DNA of 64,000 nucleotides. It comes from Candidatus Aenigmatarchaeota archaeon. GTDB lineage: Archaea; Aenigmatarchaeota; Aenigmatarchaeia; QMZP01. This document shows, piece by piece, positions 60,624 to 64,000 of this stretch. The stretch is from the NCBI GenBank assembly GCA_016185435.1, contig JACPNN010000015.1, positions 62,001-126,000 on the forward strand, read 5' to 3'. The position numbers and the translations under genes are program-made. The notes under the pieces were generated by a model. That model had not been told where the DNA came from and made no database searches. It saw nothing but the letters and a program-made list of their open reading frames with translations. Positions within the stretch are counted from its first letter, which is position 1. Each line of letters opens with the position of its first letter.

Positions 60624-61214
60624 ATGCCAGAAGATTTGCAAGACCTGCAAGACCTCTCCAGAAGCGAGAGGAGAAGGCTGAAAAGGGAAAGGGGAAAGGC
60701 CGAAAGAGGCCTTGCCAAAGGAAATGAAGAGAAAAAAAGAAGGCAGAAAAAGCTGCTGGCTTATGGGATTTTTCTGACAGGAATCATAATAGTCGCCTAT
60801 GCCGGCCTGAATCTTTTTCCAAAAACAACGCCTCCTGCAGCGGTAATAGGCCCCGCGCCCAACGATCACTGGCACGCAACATATGAGGTGATCCTCTGCG
60901 GGGAGAAGCAGGAACAGTATCCTGAGACGCCTGGCGGAGTCCATACACACGGGGACGGCCAGATCCATATCCATCCCCACACACCCTTGCAGGCAGGGGA
61001 GAATGCTAATGTAAGGCTTTTCTTCTTTTCAGTCAATGGGGAGCTGAAATCAGATTATATCAAGCTGCCCGGAGGGAAGGAGTACCGGAACGGGGACAAA
61101 TGCCCGGACGGGAAAGAAGGCTCTGTAAAAATTATTGTGAACGGAAAGGAGAGGGAGGAAAAAGAAAAATATCCGATCAAGGACGGCGACAAGGTCAGGA
61201 TAGAGTTCGGCTGA
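60624..61214 (+). CDS. Membrane-anchored DHWHA-domain protein
   Basis: 196 aa. Basic coiled N-terminus (SERRRLKRERGKAERGLAK), one TM helix (LLAYGIFLTGIIIVAYAGL), then an outside domain with DHWHATYEVILCG and VHTHGDGQIHIHPHTP. The His-rich core suggests metal binding, perhaps copper. Such proteins are seen in archaea beside redox or membrane genes. Confidence 0.7.
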   Translation: MPEDLQDLQDLSRSERRRLKRERGKAERGLAKGNEEKKRRQKKLLAYGIFLTGIIIVAYAGLNLFPKTTPPAAVIGPAPNDHWHATYEVILCGEKQEQYPETPGGVHTHGDGQIHIHPHTPLQAGENANVRLFFFSVNGELKSDYIKLPGGKEYRNGDKCPDGKEGSVKIIVNGKEREEKEKYPIKDGDKVRIEFG

Positions 61215-61223
61215 GATGGTTGG

Positions 61224-61556
61224 ATGGTCTTTATAGACAGAATCTATGGAAAGCTGAAGGGGAATATTTTGTGCAGGGCGCTTGTCTTCTTTTCCATTGC
61301 AACAGGAATATATTTCAGGCTTGATATGGCCTTCTATTATCTTTTGATTCTCCTGAACATTCTGACAGCAATGGACATCATGCTGAAGATGAAGTCAAAA
61401 TACCACAGCGTGCAGGCTTTCCTTTTCGACATGGGAACTCTTGCCGCTGGCTTGGCGGTTACCGCTTTCATAGCATTTTTCGCTTCCCCTTATTCCGCTG
61501 CCGCCCTTGGCCTTGCAGGGATGTTCCTGTACTTTCTGCTGCTATATTTTGACTGA
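61224..61556 (+). CDS. Membrane protein, 110 aa
   Basis: Three or four TM helices (ALVFFSIATGIYFRL, YYLLILLNILTAMDIML, LAAGLAVTAFIAFFASP). Starts 9 bases after the previous stop, so probably in one operon with it. Unknown role. Confidence 0.6.
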   Translation: MVFIDRIYGKLKGNILCRALVFFSIATGIYFRLDMAFYYLLILLNILTAMDIMLKMKSKYHSVQAFLFDMGTLAAGLAVTAFIAFFASPYSAAALGLAGMFLYFLLLYFD

Positions 61557-61658
61557 AACGCTCCTCCATTGCCGCCTCTTTCTATTTCCTGCGGCCACAG
61601 CTGAATTTAGGGGAGCGAATACGCTCCCTTCACATAATGATTTAAGGCCGCACCATGA

Positions 61659-62657
61659 ATGAAATCTAATGATATGGCTATGAAAGCACTGGAATGGCTC
61701 AAGCGCTCAATAGCGGCCGCAGGGCTTTTTTTCTGCAGCCAATCTGCTGACATTCCGCTCCCATATGGCAGCAGCCATGATTATCAGAGCCGGTCGTTTT
61801 ATGAGCAGGTATTCTTTACTCAGAAGGCCCAGCCGCCCGGAGAAATAATAAATGCGGAAGCGCTTGCCTATGTGGGCCTCCCTTACGCTCTTGAAGAGAG
61901 GAAGAGGATAGCAGTTGTTGATGTTCACAGGGACCTGTTTGCAGAGATATCGCATGGCGATTACACTTCCTACATAACTGAAGCGGCGCTTGAAAATGAG
62001 GAGGTCATAAGGGTTGACATAGGCAAATACCTGATTCAGAATCATTGCTATGAGAAGCTTTTTGCCGGCCGCTTTGTGCAGTGCGCCAACGGCAGCGTTG
62101 CCGAAGCCGTTGATGAGGCCGTTGATGCCGGGCCTGATGTGATTTCCCTTTCCATCGGCGTGTCATGGGGGTCGATGCTGCCGGTATTGAGGGAGAAAGG
62201 GTGCGAGGTGAATGATATTGAATACAACATCGGGAAAATCGGATCAGGCATACGGAGAGGAATGGAGGAGGGGATCGTTTTTGTCGCTTCAGCCGGAAAT
62301 GAGCGCTCAGAGTCATATTTGGCCTATCCTGCCTGCATCGACGGCGTTCTGAGCTCAGGGGCGCTGAAGAAAAAGGATGATGAATGGAAAATAGCATCTT
62401 TCAGCAACCGGGCCCGTGAAACCTATTTTTCCCCGCAGGCCTACCATGATATCGAAGGCACATCCTTTTCAGGCCCGGTCCTGGCAAGCCTGATAGCCGT
62501 GGCTCTTGCGGATAAAAACTGCAGCTATATCCCTTTGGACGAGATCCTGCAATCGGCAGGAAAAGGGATTATGGACCATGGCAGCTATTACAGGATACCT
62601 ACAGTCGGCGAGATAAAAGGGATATGCGAACTGAAGGCCAAATCCAGATCTTATTAG
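61659..62657 (+). CDS. Subtilisin-like serine protease
   Basis: 332 aa. Asp in VVDVHRD, His in ISHGDYTSYI, oxyanion Asn in VFVASAGNERSES, and catalytic Ser in IEGTSFSGPVLASL, the S8 order. No propeptide is evident. The N-terminal hydrophobic stretch (SIAAAGLFFCSQSA) could be a signal peptide. The Asp motif differs slightly from canonical DTG. Likely extracellular or membrane-facing. Confidence 0.8.
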   Translation: MKSNDMAMKALEWLKRSIAAAGLFFCSQSADIPLPYGSSHDYQSRSFYEQVFFTQKAQPPGEIINAEALAYVGLPYALEERKRIAVVDVHRDLFAEISHGDYTSYITEAALENEEVIRVDIGKYLIQNHCYEKLFAGRFVQCANGSVAEAVDEAVDAGPDVISLSIGVSWGSMLPVLREKGCEVNDIEYNIGKIGSGIRRGMEEGIVFVASAGNERSESYLAYPACIDGVLSSGALKKKDDEWKIASFSNRARETYFSPQAYHDIEGTSFSGPVLASLIAVALADKNCSYIPLDEILQSAGKGIMDHGSYYRIPTVGEIKGICELKAKSRSY

Positions 62658-62690
62658 CACTCCGGCAAATCCGGAACATCAGAAATATTA

Positions 62691-64000
62691 ATGGCCAAAT
62701 CAATTAGAATCATGATACTTTCTAAAAGTATAGCTGTTAGAAGGAATATTTTCATCCCTCTCCTAATTTTTTCACTCACATCAGGCATGGCATATGCTGT
62801 CGGCCAGGGAGGAGGCGGAGGCGGTGATGGCGGCTCTTCAGGAGGCAGCAGCACAGGAGGCTCTACAGGATCGGCAGGAAGCCCTTTCACCCTGACAGCA
62901 TGCAGGGATGATGGAAGCGTTTCGTTTATAGCAGGAAATTTGCCGCAGCCTGTAAAGGCAAGGAACACGGCCACCAACGAGACTTTTGAGGTTCCGGGGA
63001 ATTATGAGCCCTATTTTTTCAATTCCGATGAAGCCGTATTTGTAAAGCAGGGCAATTACGAAATCATTGGAGTCAGGGACAGCCAGTTCAGGTGCCCGGG
63101 TTTGGCTTTCAGCTGCAAGCTCGCTTCGGCAGAGGCAAAAAGTTGTGCAATTTCAAACGGAAGCCTGAGGGCACTTTTTGGTGTCAGGAATATAACAAGC
63201 CTGGACAATTTCGAATACAGGTTCAGGACAGCCAGCAGGATACTTACGCATGATAAAAGCGCATATTCATCAGAACTTAAGGGGCTTTCAGTCAGTAAGA
63301 CGGACTCAGGATATTCGCTTTCTGTCTCCTTGCAAGAAAAGATTACTGCTTTTGAAATTGTTTACACCCCCTGCGCATCTGGAAAATACAAGGTATCATC
63401 GTCAGTTGCATGTACCGAAAGCCCAGCAATTGAGCCGCAAAATCCTGCTGAAGATAAGTTCCAGTGCTCTTCCTTACCAGATATGAGGGAAAGAGTAAAA
63501 TGCAGGCTTTCTTTTTCCAAGGAAGAGGCATATGAGCAGGCAAAACTCCTTTACCTCCCGGAGGAGTGCAGGGCGCTTGAAGGCGCCGATAAAATGAAAT
63601 GCATTGGCGTGTACAAGTTAGTCCAGAAGTGCTGGAGACTGGAGGCAGGAAATGAAAGGGTATCATGTGTAAGAAAGCATCTGGATTTTGAGGGAATAAA
63701 AAATGGAATTGATTTGTGCAGGCAAAAAATATCCGGAGAAGAAGAAAGATGCAAAAGGGAATTGCTGGAAAAGGCATTTGCTGTAATCAAATTCAGGATA
63801 TACGACCTTGAGGAAAGAGCAGAGGAAATGATGGAGAAAGGTCTGGACAAGGAGATTGCTGCTGATTTTGTCGCCGGGGCCGAAAGCTTGAAGGTCATGT
63901 TCAACAATGCGAAAACAATCGCCGAAAAAAGGAATATTATTCTGGATGTGAGAAGCATGTGGAAGGATTTCATAAGGAAAGCAAAGGAGAGCGGCTATGG
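62691..64000 (+). CDS. Secreted Gly-rich/Cys-containing helical protein (runs off edge)
   Basis: More than 436 codons, open to the window end. Signal peptide (FIPLLIFSLTSGMAYA), a Gly/Ser linker (GGGGGDGGSSGG), a beta-rich region with Cys pairs, then long charged helices with spaced Cys (CRALEGADKMKC, CRQKISGEEERC). Probably an extracellular stalk or adhesin. The protease just upstream may process it. Confidence 0.7.
   Translation, partial: MAKSIRIMILSKSIAVRRNIFIPLLIFSLTSGMAYAVGQGGGGGGDGGSSGGSSTGGSTGSAGSPFTLTACRDDGSVSFIAGNLPQPVKARNTATNETFEVPGNYEPYFFNSDEAVFVKQGNYEIIGVRDSQFRCPGLAFSCKLASAEAKSCAISNGSLRALFGVRNITSLDNFEYRFRTASRILTHDKSAYSSELKGLSVSKTDSGYSLSVSLQEKITAFEIVYTPCASGKYKVSSSVACTESPAIEPQNPAEDKFQCSSLPDMRERVKCRLSFSKEEAYEQAKLLYLPEECRALEGADKMKCIGVYKLVQKCWRLEAGNERVSCVRKHLDFEGIKNGIDLCRQKISGEEERCKRELLEKAFAVIKFRIYDLEERAEEMMEKGLDKEIAADFVAGAESLKVMFNNAKTIAEKRNIILDVRSMWKDFIRKAKESGY

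Overview
The window looks like a stretch of a DPANN-type archaeal chromosome. This is inferred, because no rRNA or complete tRNA is present. The archaeal markers are the conserved Rpo7-Spt4-eS24-eS31 cluster, a class I CCA-adding enzyme, fructose-bisphosphate aldolase/phosphatase, RtcB and archease, a Pno1-like KH protein, archaeal pilin-like proteins, FtsZ, and many TATA boxes about 25 bases before leaderless starts. Host genes use AGG heavily for arginine. Small zinc-ribbon and membrane proteins are frequent.

Layout. 0-6.5 kb: hypotheticals, a decayed MntA/HepT pair, a phosphoesterase, FBP aldolase/phosphatase and a pilus/secretion ATPase. 6.5-14.3 kb: an accessory zone with an AT-rich secreted-protein island, a HEPN/nucleotidyltransferase cassette at the 3' end of rtcB, an interrupted rtcB, a LAGLIDADG endonuclease at its 5' end and a second nucleotidyltransferase cassette. 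14.3-35.3 kb: mostly core genes (beta-propeller protein, archease, CCA enzyme, RNase Z-like protein, FtsZ, pilin-like surface proteins, HerA-like ATPase, MFS transporter, corrinoid adenosyltransferase). 35.3-39.3 kb: an mscL remnant beside a Fic gene, a KH protein, and yjbQ split by a nucleotidyltransferase cassette. 39.3-45.7 kb: PKD surface protein, double-domain ThyX-like protein, ThiI PP-loop protein, TatD. 45.7-52.2 kb: two foreign-looking blocks with bacterial-style surface-protein ends and a dense hairpin array, interleaved with a HEPN/nucleotidyltransferase cassette and inserted into the Rpo7-Spt4-eS24-eS31 cluster. 52.2-64 kb: P-type ATPase, superoxide dismutase, nickel permease, two more nucleotidyltransferase modules, a subtilisin-like protease and a secreted protein running off the right edge.

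The strongest pattern is structural. At four places a selfish cassette (toxin-antitoxin-like or homing endonuclease) sits between two copies of the end of a host gene: the rtcB 3' end (78 bp, 75 identical), the rtcB 5' end (diverged), the yjbQ 5' end (125 bp, 123 identical) and the eS31 3' end (40 bp, 32 identical). The cassettes seem to enter at gene ends while leaving the host gene an intact terminus. In addition, rtcB carries a 30-nt in-frame insertion with a perfect hairpin and a stop codon between MPDGH and WGYGF, and a roughly 1.07-kb non-coding segment (49024-50090) holds about 16 unrelated GC-rich hairpins in tandem. Several genes carry single-base frameshifts that could be real decay or assembly errors.
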